Below are positions 36,553 to 48,699 of a DNA stretch of 64,000 nt, one piece after another (the first letter of the stretch is position 1; each line of letters begins with the position of its first letter). Below the pieces are notes generated by a model, which saw only the letters and a list, made by a program, of their open reading frames with translations, did no database searches and had not been told where the DNA came from. Source of the stretch: Protea cynaroides (lineage: Eukaryota > Streptophyta > Magnoliopsida > Proteales > Proteaceae); the NCBI GenBank assembly GCA_028583415.1, contig CM053269.1:56719007-56783006 (forward strand), written 5' to 3'. The position numbers and the translations under genes were made by a program.

Positions 36553-38577
36553 TCAATGTCCACTAGAGAGTTGCGAATCTGAAATTGATGGTGATGGAGT
36601 TTTCTTCTCCAGAGAAAAAGGGTATGACAAGACAATATCACTAAGTCTTTCATCATCCACAAATGTTATGCCATTATCACTCAGACAAAGAGATGATAGA
36701 TCTGGTTCAGCAAGTTCTCCCTCCAAATACTTCATAACTTGTCGCATACTTGGTCTTCCTGTTGGAACACAATGAGAACAAAGCAATCCAAGCTTCAAAA
36801 CCAGTTCAATTTCCTTCTCTACGTAATTGATTACTAAGTTTGGATCCACTGCATCAAGAATTGCCCCTCTACTCCAACAAGAGAACACCCAATCCACCAA
36901 CACCGATTCTTCTGGTGATGCTTTTGGATCTATTGGTTTCCTCCCACAAGCAACTTCCAACATTAAAGCCCCAAATGCAAATACATCTGTGCTTTGGTTA
37001 GCCTTCCCTGTTCTTGAAAGTTCTGGTGCAAGATAACCTAGCGTCCCAGCCACATGTGTTGTTTGAAGGTCAGAACCATGGTCATACAATCTCGCTAGTC
37101 CAAAATCTCCTAATCTTCCATTCATTTCCCCGTCCAAACAAACGTTGCTGGACTTCACGTCTCTGTGAATTACAACCTGCTCCCATTCCTCGTGTAGATA
37201 AAACAGAGCAGATGCTACCCCTCGAATAATTCGAAACCTCTGTCCCCAATTCAGAACCGGCATTGATAGATCGGAGAGGAACTTGTCTAGACTTCCGTTG
37301 GGCATGAATTCATATACCAAAAGGAGTTCTCCTTTACGCCGGCAATACCCCAAGAGTCTTACTAAGTTCCGATGTCGTAATTGACCGACGGTAACGATCT
37401 CAGCAACAAATTCCCTCATCCCCTGTCTCGATTCATGGGAGATCTTCTTCACAGCAACTTCGATTTTGGAGGTGGGTAATAGACCTCTATACACCCTACC
37501 AAAGCCGCCAATACCCAGGAGCTCCTTCTCCTTAAACCCCTTAGTCGCTACGTAGAGATCTTTATACTTGAACCTATGAGTTCCATAATCGAGCTCCCAT
37601 TCTTCAAGCACTTCTGCAAATTTTCTTTTCCTTTTCGCCATAATCAAGATGCTAAAGATTGCCACTAGCACTAAAGCAGCAGCAATTATAGGAAGTCCGA
37701 TGATCAGAATAGCTGGTTCCTTCTTGGGTCCACTTCGGAGAACCTTGGGTAGTTGGGAGAGATTGATTTCTTCTGCTTTCCCATTCAGCTTGAAACTCCA
37801 TCCCAACACATAGTGGGATGTGAGAACTGAACAAGTAGAGGATGAGAAACCAACAAACATGGTCTCCCGCATGACCGAAGAAAGATCTTGAGATAGAGAC
37901 AAGAGGGGAATAGCTGGCTTAGGAACATTGAATGGAGCTAAAGTGACGTTGAGTTGCTTCTTTACACCATCGTAATCCACCCACACTTGCATGGACTTTC
38001 CACTTATGAGGGTTAGATTCAAAGACTGACCATTCTTATCGATATAAGACACCGGAATTGAAGCAACAGACTGCAATCCATTGATATCGATGCCGACATG
38101 GTTGTCGTTGATATCATTGAACTCAAGGTTCTGTATGGTATCGAGCTCGACTGCAAATACATGATTAGTTGAATTGCCAACGTTGGTCTCATTGAAGAGG
38201 CCAAGATATTGGCTAGGAAGAGCACCAGGGAGGCCTCTTGTGGGTGCGATGACAAAGGCAATCCCATGACCGCCCAAATCGGGATACTCGGAGTCGATGG
38301 CAAAGACGAAAGTGGTAGAGAATGAAAGAGAAGCAGTGCTACTTGATGAGGAAGGGTCGAGGAAGCGAATCCGATTAGAGTAGAAAGCATGACCTTTATG
38401 TTCCTTGGTGGTGTTGGTCAGCATGAGGAGACCATTGGATGTAATTTGAGCTAAGCCGTCTAGGCTCAGATTAGCTCCTCTAAAGCCATTAAAAGTGAAA
38501 CTTACTTCTTGTTCTTGTGAGGCTGCTCCAATTCTTGCAATGAGAAACAAAACTGTTAGCTTGAAAATGGAAAACAT
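36553..38577 (-). CDS. LecRK copy 3, intact L-type lectin receptor-like kinase (674 aa)
   Basis: A single uninterrupted exon starts at ATG 38575-38577. Residues 1-20 (MFSIFKLTVLFLIARIGAAS) are a secretion signal. About 22-255 is a legume-lectin (L-type) domain with the FAVELDT strand and the NDNHVGID calcium/sugar-site region. About 289-313 is the single membrane span, followed by a KRKRK stop-transfer. The Ser/Thr kinase covers about 348-622, with loop GIGGFGRV at 355-362, K377 in VAVK, E393, HRD 471-473, DFG 491-493 and APE 517-519. All catalytic residues are present. HRD contains the RD arginine, so activation-loop control is likely. Length and lack of introns fit the family. Motifs such as YCRRKGELLLVYEFMPNGSL resemble Arabidopsis clade IV L-LecRKs. 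It should act at the plasma membrane in perception or defence signalling; the ligand cannot be told from sequence. It is flanked by inactive sister copy 2 and active copy 4. Confidence 0.95.
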   Translation of the reverse strand: MFSIFKLTVLFLIARIGAASQEQEVSFTFNGFRGANLSLDGLAQITSNGLLMLTNTTKEHKGHAFYSNRIRFLDPSSSSSTASLSFSTTFVFAIDSEYPDLGGHGIAFVIAPTRGLPGALPSQYLGLFNETNVGNSTNHVFAVELDTIQNLEFNDINDNHVGIDINGLQSVASIPVSYIDKNGQSLNLTLISGKSMQVWVDYDGVKKQLNVTLAPFNVPKPAIPLLSLSQDLSSVMRETMFVGFSSSTCSVLTSHYVLGWSFKLNGKAEEINLSQLPKVLRSGPKKEPAILIIGLPIIAAALVLVAIFSILIMAKRKRKFAEVLEEWELDYGTHRFKYKDLYVATKGFKEKELLGIGGFGRVYRGLLPTSKIEVAVKKISHESRQGMREFVAEIVTVGQLRHRNLVRLLGYCRRKGELLLVYEFMPNGSLDKFLSDLSMPVLNWGQRFRIIRGVASALFYLHEEWEQVVIHRDVKSSNVCLDGEMNGRLGDFGLARLYDHGSDLQTTHVAGTLGYLAPELSRTGKANQSTDVFAFGALMLEVACGRKPIDPKASPEESVLVDWVFSCWSRGAILDAVDPNLVINYVEKEIELVLKLGLLCSHCVPTGRPSMRQVMKYLEGELAEPDLSSLCLSDNGITFVDDERLSDIVLSYPFSLEKKTPSPSISDSQLSSGH

Positions 38578-38639
38578 CGCTTCTGGATTTGGGAAACTTG
38601 AACTCCCCTCAAATTTCTTGGTCCTTAGTTCATGAGAGA

Positions 38640-38649
38640 GATATATATG
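38640..38649 (-). promoter_or_regulatory. Candidate TATA box of LecRK copy 3
   Basis: The minus strand reads CATATATATC about 63 bp upstream of the ATG. A transcript starting 25-30 bp further down would have a leader of some 35 nt. Copy 4 has a TATA-like CATAAATAGG in the aligned region. Confidence 0.45.
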
Positions 38650-40535
38650 GTTATTCTATACAAAGTGACTTTAGTGGCAGCAAGCAACCCATCAGGGCTA
38701 AAGTCAGCAACTTAGCTACCTTTGACTTGATGGAACCATCTAATCATTAAAGAAACACCCTTCTATTGATACTTTAATAGATATTTTATTGATATGAAAA
38801 GGAGAACACAATCACACAACCAACCGGACGTCATGCGGAGATCGAGACAAAGCAACGACTCAAACAAAACTAAAACATAGGTAAGGCCCAACAAAGGATA
38901 GAAATCCTCTCTAGTCGACCTGTGGACTGTTAAGGATCAGATTTTAATCGACACACATACTGATATATTGGTATGCGCCTTAGCTGAACTCCAACCTTTG
39001 GATCAGTCGTAGTTCCCACTTGCCATAGGAAAAGATTTGGACCCCCAACAAAGAGAACAATAACAGTCATTCTACTACAAATTCATTCTTTATAGAAATA
39101 GTACTCACAGGAGTAAGAACCTAGATACTCTTTCCTAGGAAAACCAGTCAGCGATTATTCCCCACTTCAAATCATGGTTCTAAATCCAATGGGAAATCGA
39201 TACATTTACATTCCTCAGTAATAGTACTAAAACAGTCTGAAATAAAGGACTGAAATCGATTAAGCCCAAAACCCATACGAATCAATGGATCAATCAATAC
39301 AATACTGATACCTTAACAATGCTTCAAATTGATTATTGAAGTAAGGGGACGCTGAGTAATACCAAAGTAAACTAGAACAGAATTCAAAGGTCAATCAATC
39401 ATGTGGCCAGTGGCTGTCGATCTAATACCGATTCCTTAACCATGATTCAAATTAATTATTGAAATAAGGGGACGCGAGTAATAGTAATGCTACGTATGAA
39501 GGGAATTGAAAATTACAAAGAAAGTGGAACAGGTCAGTCAACCATTTGGCCATTGACCATGAATGATTCGAGTGTGATGCAACTTCTTTTTTCTTTTTTC
39601 TTTATTTTTTGGTAAGAAATGCACCTTCTATTCTATTTCGTCCTATTTATAAAGATGACTAATATTTTACTGTCTTTTGAGGTAGGAGTTTATACGATGA
39701 TGAGTTTGACAGGGTAGCCCTTTTGACTCAGCAAGAGTGGCGTATGACAAGGTCTTCTTGATACTATAGCACTTGAATCTTATTTTGCTTACTTTATTAT
39801 TATTTTTTTTTAAAGATTGGTTGAATTGAATTTCAAATTTACTCATTGAATATTAAATGAGTAAAACCTCACCTCGGCCGGCACCTTATCCATCCATCCG
39901 TGGGGTGTGAGATCCACTCGATAAGTGCAGGACCCACACCTATGGATGAAAATGAGGTTCCGTAGGACCCACACCTAGATGAAAATGAGGTATCTTGAAG
40001 CGACTAAGAAGAGGATCCAATGCTTTAGAGTTGCAGTGTCACATAATTTATATATAAAAGAAAAAGTAAATTACAATCGTCTTCCCTGGACTTTGATCAA
40101 ATGATATGAACATCTCCTTGTAGTATAGAAAGTATACTCAGCTATAATCAATTAATGGTCTTAACATTAGATAATGAATTGATTCATTTATCCTTGGTCT
40201 ATTTCACAGTGCAACAATCTCTATCTCGCTGAAAACGAATTAGGAAGAACTAAAAACACAAAGAAGATAAAGAAGAAAAGAATACTATTTCACCTTATCC
40301 TTTTCTTTGAGAAAATGTTAAATTTTCTCTATAGAGAACCATTCCATGTGAAGAGGATTCGATATTTAACGATAACCATTGTGGACAGAACCCATTTTTG
40401 AAACACACCTCAACAACCTCGATCTATTAATCAAGACTCATTTGTCTCTTACTTCAGAATTCAAATATAGTTGTGGATTGTCCTTCCATTGATGCATCCA
40501 AGTCATATAGTACACTTCAATAGCTTAGAGAGGCC
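38650..40535. repeat. 5'-flank module of LecRK unit 3
   Basis: Collinear with the flanks of copies 4 and 5, including ctatttcacagtgcaac and ttaaattttctctatagaga blocks up to about 40.5 kb. A MITE lies at 38897-39043. An old poly-T/ggtaagaaatgcacc insertion is at 39586-39630. No coding gene is seen. Confidence 0.65.
38897..39043. mobile_element. 147-bp MITE in the LecRK unit 3 flank
   Basis: The insertion is absent from the aligned places upstream of copies 4 and 5. It is flanked by a perfect 10-bp duplication CCCAACAAAG (38887-38896 and 39044-39053), one base more than the usual 9 bp of Mutator-like elements. The ends are only weakly inverted (AGAAATCCTCTC against CAAATCTTTTCC). It is non-coding, and the superfamily is an inference from duplication length. 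Confidence 0.7.
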
Positions 40536-43435
40536 AAACTATCACACCTTAATTCTGGTCGAATCAGAAGTATGTGAGGACAAAGTTCGTCTCTTCCACC
40601 CATCTTCGATGGACGAAAAAAATAATGATTTGAAGTCGCCACCTAGATTATGGTCTAGGACCTATAAAAATGTAGTCTCATCATAAGAAAAGACTTCTAT
40701 TGACTCATTGGACCCAATATATTGGCTTTGGTCTATCAGAGAACGGGTAAGCGTTCAAGGTACAGTTTGGGAAGGTGTTAGGCACCAAAAACTGTCTGAT
40801 CCAAAAATCGGTCTCCTATGTGATTTTACTTTCCTTAGACTCTATGATTCTCACTGTTTATGGTCAATGGATGATAACTAGGGCTCATGGGGGATCCTAT
40901 GCCAAGTTGCTAAGTTCTTCTAACCTAGGTTCAGTCAAACATGTTCTCAAAAATAAATAAACAAGCAAAGTAATATATAGTGAACCGAACCGAAGATGGT
41001 TCGGTGATGGACTAAATCTAAGAAGTCCAAGACATCTCAAATTGCCTACATATTTCAATCCTGAAAATCATGTCCATAACGTAGTTCGAACGAAATGTGA
41101 TTAAGGTTTATGGATGTGATTTATGATTAAGCTTCATTAAATTCAATTGTTCAAGTTGAAGTTTATGCTTGATGATGATTGAAATTGAATCTAGAGATAG
41201 TTTTTGTGGGTCGAAGTGAATAAAAATATAGCTATGGGTATGATATGGATATGGATATGAATATGATATGGATATGGAAAACTTGAGGATTATAAGATGT
41301 GATACCGTACTTGGAGAGGTCCTCCAAGTTGCCTACGTATTTCAGAGGTCTTGAAAATCAAGTACAACATAGTTCGTTGTGATATTTTGATACTCTCGGG
41401 GAGCAAGGATGTGTCTACTTATAGGAGGCAATCTATCTCTCTCTACTCTCGGGGAGCAATATGTCTTTTCCTCTACTCTCGGGGAGCAATCTATCTTTCT
41501 CTACTCTCAGGGAGCAATCTGTCTCTTTCTCTACTTTCAATGAGCAATCTGTCTATCTCTCTCTACTCTCAGGGAGCAATTCGTCTCTCTCTACTCTCAG
41601 GGAGCAATCTATCTCTCTCTCCACTCTCGGGGAGCAATCTATCTCTTCTTTACTCTCGGGGATCAAAGTGTCTTTCTCTCTACTCTCAGGGACCAATCTG
41701 TCTCTTCTTTACTCTCGGGGAGCAAGGTGTCTTTCTTTGTACTCTCGGGGAGCAAGGGTATATGAGTCCGTGTTTGAAAATCTCTTTAAACTGTCTACGT
41801 ATCTTAGGGTGTTGCCCTAAGAATCAAGATCCGCGTAGTTCAGAATGCGGATTCAATTCATTCATGTTCTTCTTTCAAGATCAGGGTGTGGAACCGTAAA
41901 TGCTTTATGGTTCGATTCACATCACATCTATCTAGTTCTCTGTATCCTAGAGGAGATGAGTTGAAGGGGTAGAGATCATCCTAATCTACCCTTGACCTAA
42001 AACCCTAATTTTGTTGGGTTAGGCTTTCTGATTCTTGATTAAAATTTATCATTTTCATTCTTACCCTTCCCATGAATGTGGGTGTCTACATGCACGTTCT
42101 CACACCTAATATGTCTTCTAGGTGTACAAATATGATAGTTCGACTAGGGTATTGCAGAAATTAAATTATTGCTAACAATAAATATCATTTAAATATAGCA
42201 ACAACAGCATATATCATCTCAAATATAACAATAAAGTATGTTAATCAATATAATAGCAAGAATGTGAAAGCATTGATCATCAACAATGTGATCAAGATCA
42301 TATTTGATCGATAGTTAAAATTCAATTTAAACATTCATGAGGTCAATCGATCATTCAAATTCAATTAAATCACTCAAAAAGAATAATTTATCCATTCAAA
42401 TCAATCATCAAGACAATCCAATGGTTCAGATTCAAATAAGATACTCATGATCAAGATCTAATGGTTCAAATTCGAATAAGATGCTCATGATCAAGATCTA
42501 ATGGTCTCAAATTCTTCTAAAGCACAATATGATGGAAATCTAACGGTTTAAATCATGCCTACAAGGTCAGACTATGAAAACAGGTCAGACTGATTTTTAT
42601 ATTCGAACCAGTAATGAAAAAATAATCATAAGATATTCTTCAATCATGCAAAAAATTATTTGTTAACTTGGTTGTCTTTCAGACTCATGTGGCTACATTT
42701 TCCTTCAAGGAAGTGATGTCTAAAAAAGTATCTACACGACACTTATGCATAAATTTTCATGATTTTTACTGCAATCAATAGATTCTGTAAACCTTTGCCA
42801 AAACATGCATATGAGGCTTCATACATATTCAAATTAAGCTCAAAATACAGCCTCTGAAAGAGGACTCAGAGACCTAGATTTTGTCTCAAGAAGGGAAATC
42901 CTAACAGGGAACCAAAATGGATGGAAAATGCATCACAAGTGCAAGCATGTGCACTGGTCAAGTCTGTTCCAGATTCTGACCAGCCGCACCATAAATTGAC
43001 AGTGAGTTCTTCTTCTCCTTTTTCCTTCTCTAGAGTCTTCTTCTTCTCAAGAGCCTTCTCTCTCAAATCTCCTCTCGGTATCAAGGTTTGTGACTGATCA
43101 AAGTGAGAGAGAATGACACAATGAAGATTATATTCAGAAACAAGTCTCTTATTATGACTCTAACTCATTTAGGAAAGTGCTTCATTTTAATTAGGAAAGT
43201 TTTCAAATTCTCGGACTGTATTTTATGGTTTACCGGTCACATGTTCGGTCGCCCAATATGCAGACCGGACAAGTCCTATTAGTCTGACCGGACAAGATTA
43301 GGGTTGTCAGTTTTGTACCTTACTTTGTAATTCCGTCATCCGATTGCTTCATTCGACCCAGATATGATATGAAGACCTGTCACGACACGTTAACCCAAGT
43401 TAGACCGAATTAGTGGAGTGCGAATCTGACATAGA
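40536..43435 (-). mobile_element. Diverged, truncated relative of the LARD-like LTR
   Basis: On the minus strand it begins near TGTCAGATTCGCACTCC (43435). It shares the 3' part of the LARD LTR with copies B/C: gttgctaagttcttctaacc, gaatctgagac..gtaagacatctcaa-like text and aaaatgtagtctca. It reaches a TGGCGACTTC primer-binding site at about 40637 and then about 100 bp of internal sequence. The unit 5 flank near 58230 reads across without it, so this is an insertion of about 2.9 kb. A degenerate C/T-rich stretch at 43010-43080 matches the position of the minisatellite in A-C. No coding region is supported. Confidence 0.6.
41391..41757. repeat. ~30-bp minisatellite TACTCTCGGGGAGCAAT
   Basis: A dozen or so units of tactctcggggagcaat are followed by a variable ctatctctct spacer. 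It lies where LTRs B/C have their ~75-bp array, so this relative of the LARD family carries an unrelated array in the same region. Open frames through it are Ser/Leu repeats. Confidence 0.93.
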
Positions 43436-44199
43436 CTCATTCTTGAATTCCTTTTGGAAACCATAGATTCACTGATTCTTTGATCTCCAAAATTATTAGG
43501 GTTCGCCCAAAACTACTTTTCGCCTACTGGGAGAAGTGAATCAAGCCAAAAATTGAGTTTTTCTATATGTTGTCGTTTCTCCTCTTGACATTAACTACCA
43601 TGGTCACATATGATCCCAATGTTTTGGGATATAACTTGAAGGACCAAATTCTTCCTCCAAAAAATCAGCCGCACGCTTCTCCACTACATCGCATATCAGC
43701 TCCCTCAGATCCCCGTTCTCCACCTTAATCTACCCATAACCCAAATAAGAAAAGTGAGTACTCTTTTCTAATTCTAATCCCATTTGGATTGACGCAGCAA
43801 GAGTTTTTTGTTCTTTTTAATATATATAATCTGTGTTCTTCTCTCTAATCAAGCTTTAGCTTCACCAATTGATGGACTTATTTTAATCTGGGATTTTGGC
43901 TGTCAGTATTCTCTAGTTCAGTTCATTCCACGTACTTGGCTGCCATTCATTTTTTTTCTATGGGTTCATCCAAAGCCTTGTTGCTCTGGATAGCCAAGAA
44001 GCTGAAACACAGAGGCTCACTTTTGATTCGCGTAATAGGGGGCTAACATCCCTCAACAAATGGACTAGAATTGAGTGTAAATTAATTCATAGTTTAAGGG
44101 AGGTTTGTGTAATTTCTAAACTACAAGGGGATGTTCGTGTCATTAGACCTAAATACAATGGAGATAGGTATAATTTAATATTCAACAAACAAAGATCAC
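43436..44199. repeat. Distal 5' flank of LecRK unit 3
   Basis: Collinear with 58230-58600 upstream of copy 5: cttgaattccttttggaaac, then cgcccaaaactacttttcgcc. It contains the 41-codon exon-like remnant described separately. The remainder to 44199 shows no gene. Confidence 0.6.
43604..43729 (-). pseudogene. Exon-like remnant of an unrecognised gene, copy in unit 3
   Basis: A 126-nt open stretch on the minus strand is preceded by an AG acceptor (complement of 43730-43731) and ends in TGA. The predicted C-terminus contains EKRAADFLEEEFGPSSYIP. A paralogue at 58396-58521 has the same boundaries, length and stop and no frameshift. Seven replacements are seen over 41 residues. No upstream exons are found and I do not recognise the protein. 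It is probably the terminal exon of a gene fragment carried along with the LecRK unit. Confidence 0.4.
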
Positions 44200-44652
44200 T
44201 AACCTAAGGAGGGAATGCTTTTTGAAAATCCAAACCCAGATTGATCAGTTGCTCATGACTCAGCTCGGGCCCGAGATCGACCTAGGATATCTCAACCCAT
44301 GCATGCTCGACCCTATCAGGCTTAGGGAGGACCAGTCTTGGCCCTTTTAGTTATTTTTATACAAAACATTAGAAAAATTAACCATATGTATATATGATAT
44401 TTAATCCAGGACTATTATCTTATATAAATCGCCAAGCAGACTCAACCCTAGACCTCAACACAAGCTTGGCTCAGCCCATCCCAAGGCCTTGAAATCCCAA
44501 TCCTAGAGAGCAAATTCTCTACTCTCTTCTGTTTTGGGTGAGATGGGGATTTGTTTTCACACACGAGCTGAGCCATCATGGCGAATGCTCTTTTTCTAAT
44601 TTTGGTTGAATGGTTGTGACCTCTTTCCTAGGAGTCGGTTTTTTGGTGAATG

Positions 44653-44654
<2 letters not shown>

Positions 44655-44690
<36 letters not shown>
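44655..44690. repeat. GT dinucleotide microsatellite
   Basis: Eighteen GT units in the flank module. Confidence 0.95.
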
Positions 44691-44692
<2 letters not shown>

Positions 44693-44711
44693 AAGTCATC
44701 AAGACCGTCCT

Positions 44712-45030
44712 GTGACAACTTGCAACAATGAAGACTTCAATATGAGGACCTGCAACTCTGACAATTTCACATGACGACTTGCACTGTGACGACTTGCACT
44801 ATGACAACTTTACATGACGACTTGTACTGTAAAGACTTCACATGTGACGACTTGTACTATGACGACTTGTGCTTGTGACGACTTGCACTGTGACGACTTG
44901 CACAGTGACGACTTCACATGTGACGACTTGTACTATGACGACTTGTATTGCGACGACTTGCACTTGTAACGACTTGTATTATGACGACTTTATATGTGAC
45001 GACTTGCACTGTGATGACTTGTACTTTTAA
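44712..45030. repeat. 15-18-bp minisatellite GACGACTTGCACTGT
   Basis: About twenty degenerate units built on tgacgacttgcactg or tgacgacttgtacta. There are no unique spacers and no coding frame. Confidence 0.92.
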
Positions 45031-45097
45031 CTCCTCTTAACTCATCTTATAAGCAAAAAAAACTATAAAAAAAAATTAAGGATAAAAAGAACAACAT

Positions 45098-45209
<112 letters not shown>

Positions 45210-45371
45210 CAAACTATAATAGGTTTTTAGAAACTAACTTTTATAATAAAGAACAGTAGGAAAATCTCTACTTTCTCCTGTTTTGGGTGAAATGGGGATT
45301 TGTTTTCACACACGAGCCGAGCCATCATGGCGAGGCTCTTTTTCTTATTTTGGTTGAATGGTTGTGACCTC

Positions 45372-47377
45372 TGATGAACTTGAAATGACACTGAGAGGGG
45401 GGTGTCAGTGTCTGAAACTTTATCCTGATAATAACACTGTTGCCCAGAGCTGATGAAGATATATTCTTTTACACACACATAAGCGCATGCAAATCCACCT
45501 CGCTACCACTCAGTGATCAGGTCTATCAGATTTGCACACCCACCCTGCAAGCCATTCCACACACTCCAAAAAATACTAGAAAGCAAAACAATCAACATAA
45601 GAATATTATGTGGTTCAACACCACAGTGTGTAATGGCTAGTCCACGAAGTAATGCCCCATAGGCTCTGTACTTACTCAATACTCAACTTTAGTCTCTTAC
45701 AGACAAGGATACTAACCCTAGGTTTTTCTAACGTAAAACTAAGAGGGCGTAACAACTTCAAAATTCAGGCTTAACAGCCAGTGTCTAGCACCCACTGAAT
45801 ACAATACAAATAAAATATTTTTGGGGCTTATAGAATTGTCTTACAATGAAACCCACAGACTAGATAAGTATTCTACTTTTTCTTTTCACCTATACTAGCA
45901 TATAGTGCATAGAAAACATTAAAAAGATAGGGAATGAGAAAATTTCACAATCGATATTCTCGAATGGTCAGCAATAATTTTTGAAGCTCCACACTGCTTT
46001 GAGAATTTTTGAACAACCTTCAATGATAGTAGAACTTGATTCATAGCGCACACCTTGCTCACAGGCTTCTAATCTCTTCCACACAATCCATAATCACCAT
46101 GAATGGAAAAATAAAAAGTCTACCAACCTCTCACAGGGATTCAACAATCCATTGATGAGCAGAGAAGAGGTAATTGGTGATGAATCATCCCATAAGACAC
46201 AAAAACCTAGAAAAACCCCCTTTTTAAGATTTTTCTCTATGTTTTCCCGACTCCCAACAACGCCCAATAGGTAGAGAATCTAAAAATATGAAAACTGCAA
46301 CTTGAACGGACCGATTTGGAGCTCGAATGACCGACTTATGTCGATTTGAAGTTCGATCAACCAAAAATAACAAAATAGAATCTTTTGAAAGGTTTATCAT
46401 GCACCGGCGTTACACTTTAGCGTCACCCGCTTATGTGTTGTCGCGTTCCGATTCACTGTGCGGAGAATCTTCGATGGTGCCCGTCAGATCATCTGCAAAA
46501 AGGCGGGATTTAAAGAGCGCCACTCGATTGGCTTCATCACGTCAGAGTAGGTCGGCGACGGTTGGAGCCGCTGGATCAGAACCTCTTCCACTGTCGTATT
46601 GCATGTGCGCCACACCAAATCGAGGCGTCGTTTCAATATGACGCAGCTCAACATTTTATCTTACCTCCGTCCAATGAGAAGCCTCGCGGGAGCATCAAGG
46701 CGCGTCAGACGAGTCACACCATAGCCCGCATTTTTAAGATCCGTCAGATCGGGATCTGAGCTTCGTGGCTCTATCTGAAGCACTGGTCTCGCATCTTTTG
46801 CTTTCAAACTAGACCAAAATGCCCTTGAGAACACTGATAATGACATCTGTAACTCGTTTTCCATCAAACAAACCCTGTAGGAGAGAAGAAATCTCTCTAA
46901 AATGTCTTGACTCTCTCTCTAAGCAATATGTCGAACAATGAGGATGCATGCTAGGGGAGTGCGGCCAAGGGCCATGCGCGCTGTGGCACCATGCAGCAGC
47001 CTATGCTTTGCGGCTATGTGGCATGCCATGGTGCCATGGTGCTGCTGTACATAGTGCTGCTATAGGGCTGGCCTGCAGGCTGAGCCATTGGCTGGCCATG
47101 TGGCTGGCCATGTGGTGCCGCGGCTGGCCCTCGGCCAAGCTGGCAACCAATGGATTCCACTCATACCTGGGTCCGACAATTTCTCTCTCCTCCTCTCTCA
47201 TCATTAATTAATTTCTCTCTTCAATTGCATATTCCACAAATTGAGAAATTCTGTCACATCTTCAGTAACACTGTCGCCATCATCAAAACCTCGGCCACAT
47301 CATCAGAGAAAACCACAGACCCTCTCTCTCCTCAAACTAAACCAATTTTACCAACAATTATAATCCAAATGTCAACA
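45372..47377 (+). mobile_element. Solo LTR of the ~2-kb LTR family, copy 4 (reference copy)
   Basis: Starts TGATGAACTTGAAATGACAC and ends AATCCAAATGTCAACA, giving intact TG and CA termini. A perfect 5-bp target duplication ACCTC lies at 45367-45371 and 47378-47382. The empty site is visible at 44620 (gttgtgacctctttcctagg), which proves the boundaries. The GC-rich core is at 46960-47160. There is no primer-binding site next to it and no coding region. Length is 2006 bp. Confidence 0.92.
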
Positions 47378-47980
47378 ACCTCTTTCCTAGGAGTCGGTTT
47401 TTTGGTGAAATGCAGTGAGTGTGTGTGGGGGGGCATTTTATATTTTCAGCATTGAAATTAATTATTTCGCAATAAAAGGCTGAGCCAATACACTCGAGAA
47501 AAAATGAACTTCACATTTCTACCCAAAAAATAAAAATTAATATTAAGCTTCACAGTGAGAACGTGCGTAAAATTATAAGTATGCATGACATTGATTTTAT
47601 CAAGGAACTAAGTGACTTTTATGGAGTTTGTCTGGATCATTAGCTATTTCATTGACCAATTGACCAGTCTTCCAGAGTATAAGCCCCGAGGAACCCGGAC
47701 TGAAATGGAATTTGGTCAAACTATTGTATATCTTATTAACAGAACCTTTCTGACTAGGGAATCAGCTAACTTATTTATTTCCTCAAAAACAAGCGGGGCT
47801 TTTGTAATAAATCAATGGGGGGTGGGAAAAGAATAGAAATATATGGTAGTTGAGAGTTTTGAGACAATATTAAATTGTACACCACCATATGATAGCACCG
47901 GTGGGCACTAGGGTAGGTTTACCTTAACCCATCCTAACCCAGCCCTAGAAACCCTAGGTAGTGCTTAAATTTTCAAACCT

Positions 47981-48177
47981 TGTTAAACAGCAGAGCACAA
48001 CAGAGGAGTTCGAGTGTTCTCTGGAAGTTCAGATCTGTTTATTAGACTGACAAAATACTGTATTTATACAGTTTACAAAAAGAACCTTTAAATACAATAT
48101 ACTCTTCTTTTTTTGGTAAAATAATACAATATACTCTTATACTATAGACACGTGTCTATACATCTTATATTCTAACA
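47981..48177 (-). mobile_element. Small solo LTR, probably copia-type
   Basis: TGTTAAACAGCAG...TTCTAACA, with TG and CA ends and a perfect 5-bp duplication AACCT (47976-47980 and 48178-48182). Other modules read tcaaacctcaggctggg across the site. On the minus strand it has TATAAATA (near 48062) and AATAAA (near 48037) in LTR order, so it points to minus. It was about 165 bp before a later LINE-tail insertion. Confidence 0.85.
48107..48122 (-). mobile_element. 16-bp LINE/SINE tail insertion nested in the small solo LTR
   Basis: The inserted ctttttttggtaaaat is bounded by a perfect 16-bp direct repeat AATACAATATACTCTT (48091-48106 and 48123-48138). On the minus strand the insert is a poly(A) tail preceded by TTACC, the 3' end of a target-primed retroelement with almost everything else missing. 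Confidence 0.8.
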
Positions 48178-48699
48178 AACCTCAGGCTGGGTTTAGGCTG
48201 AGAGAACAAAGGCGAAGGTTGGATTGAATTGTTTTGGGCTCAGAATGAGGCTTTCACATCGGTTGCCTTCTCCATCTCTCTGTCAAACCTCATAGTAGGA
48301 TCAATAAATTCCAAGTAGCGGGTTTGGATTTCTTGGTTTAAAGTCTCATGTTAAAGGAAAAGATGCAAAAGGTGTAAGATTCAAGTTTCATGGTTTCTGG
48401 GATTTTTTTTTTTCCTGGATCAAGTCTCCCTTTGATTTAACGAGAAAAGCATTAAAAAAATTAATAATGAAAGAAGATCACAAATCTCATCCAAGCTAGG
48501 TTTGTCTTGAATCGGGATCTTTTGGCTCACCCTTATCCCAGTTTTGCTGAGGGAGCAAATTCATTTTTCATCTTAAATTGGTCAAAATATGCAGAATTTC
48601 TTACTTTTCATGGAGGATTAGGTCTAGTAACTTTTGCATGATGTTATATTAAGGAAAATTTACAACAATAACAACCAGAAAAAAATAATAAGATGAGAA

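Larger units (their letters stand above)
47383..48699. repeat. 3' flank of LecRK copy 4, continued
   Basis: Continues the module after the solo LTR: cattgaaattaattatttcg, cttcacagtgagaacgtgc, accggtgggcactagggtag, ggttgccttctccatctctc and caagtctccctttgatttaa. A short solo LTR interrupts it at 47981-48177. No gene is seen. The stretch 48490-48640 is unique to this unit. Confidence 0.65.

Noticed and set aside
36827..38390. Open frames on the plus strand and in other minus frames over LecRK copies (also at 10781, 48700-50739 and 54321-55884)
   Set aside because: They are shadows of the kinase and lectin coding sequence, recurring at the same place in every copy.
41351..41899. 182-codon Ser/Leu-rich open frame
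   Set aside because: It tracks the ~30-bp TACTCTCGGGGAGCAAT minisatellite and has no domain or conserved start.
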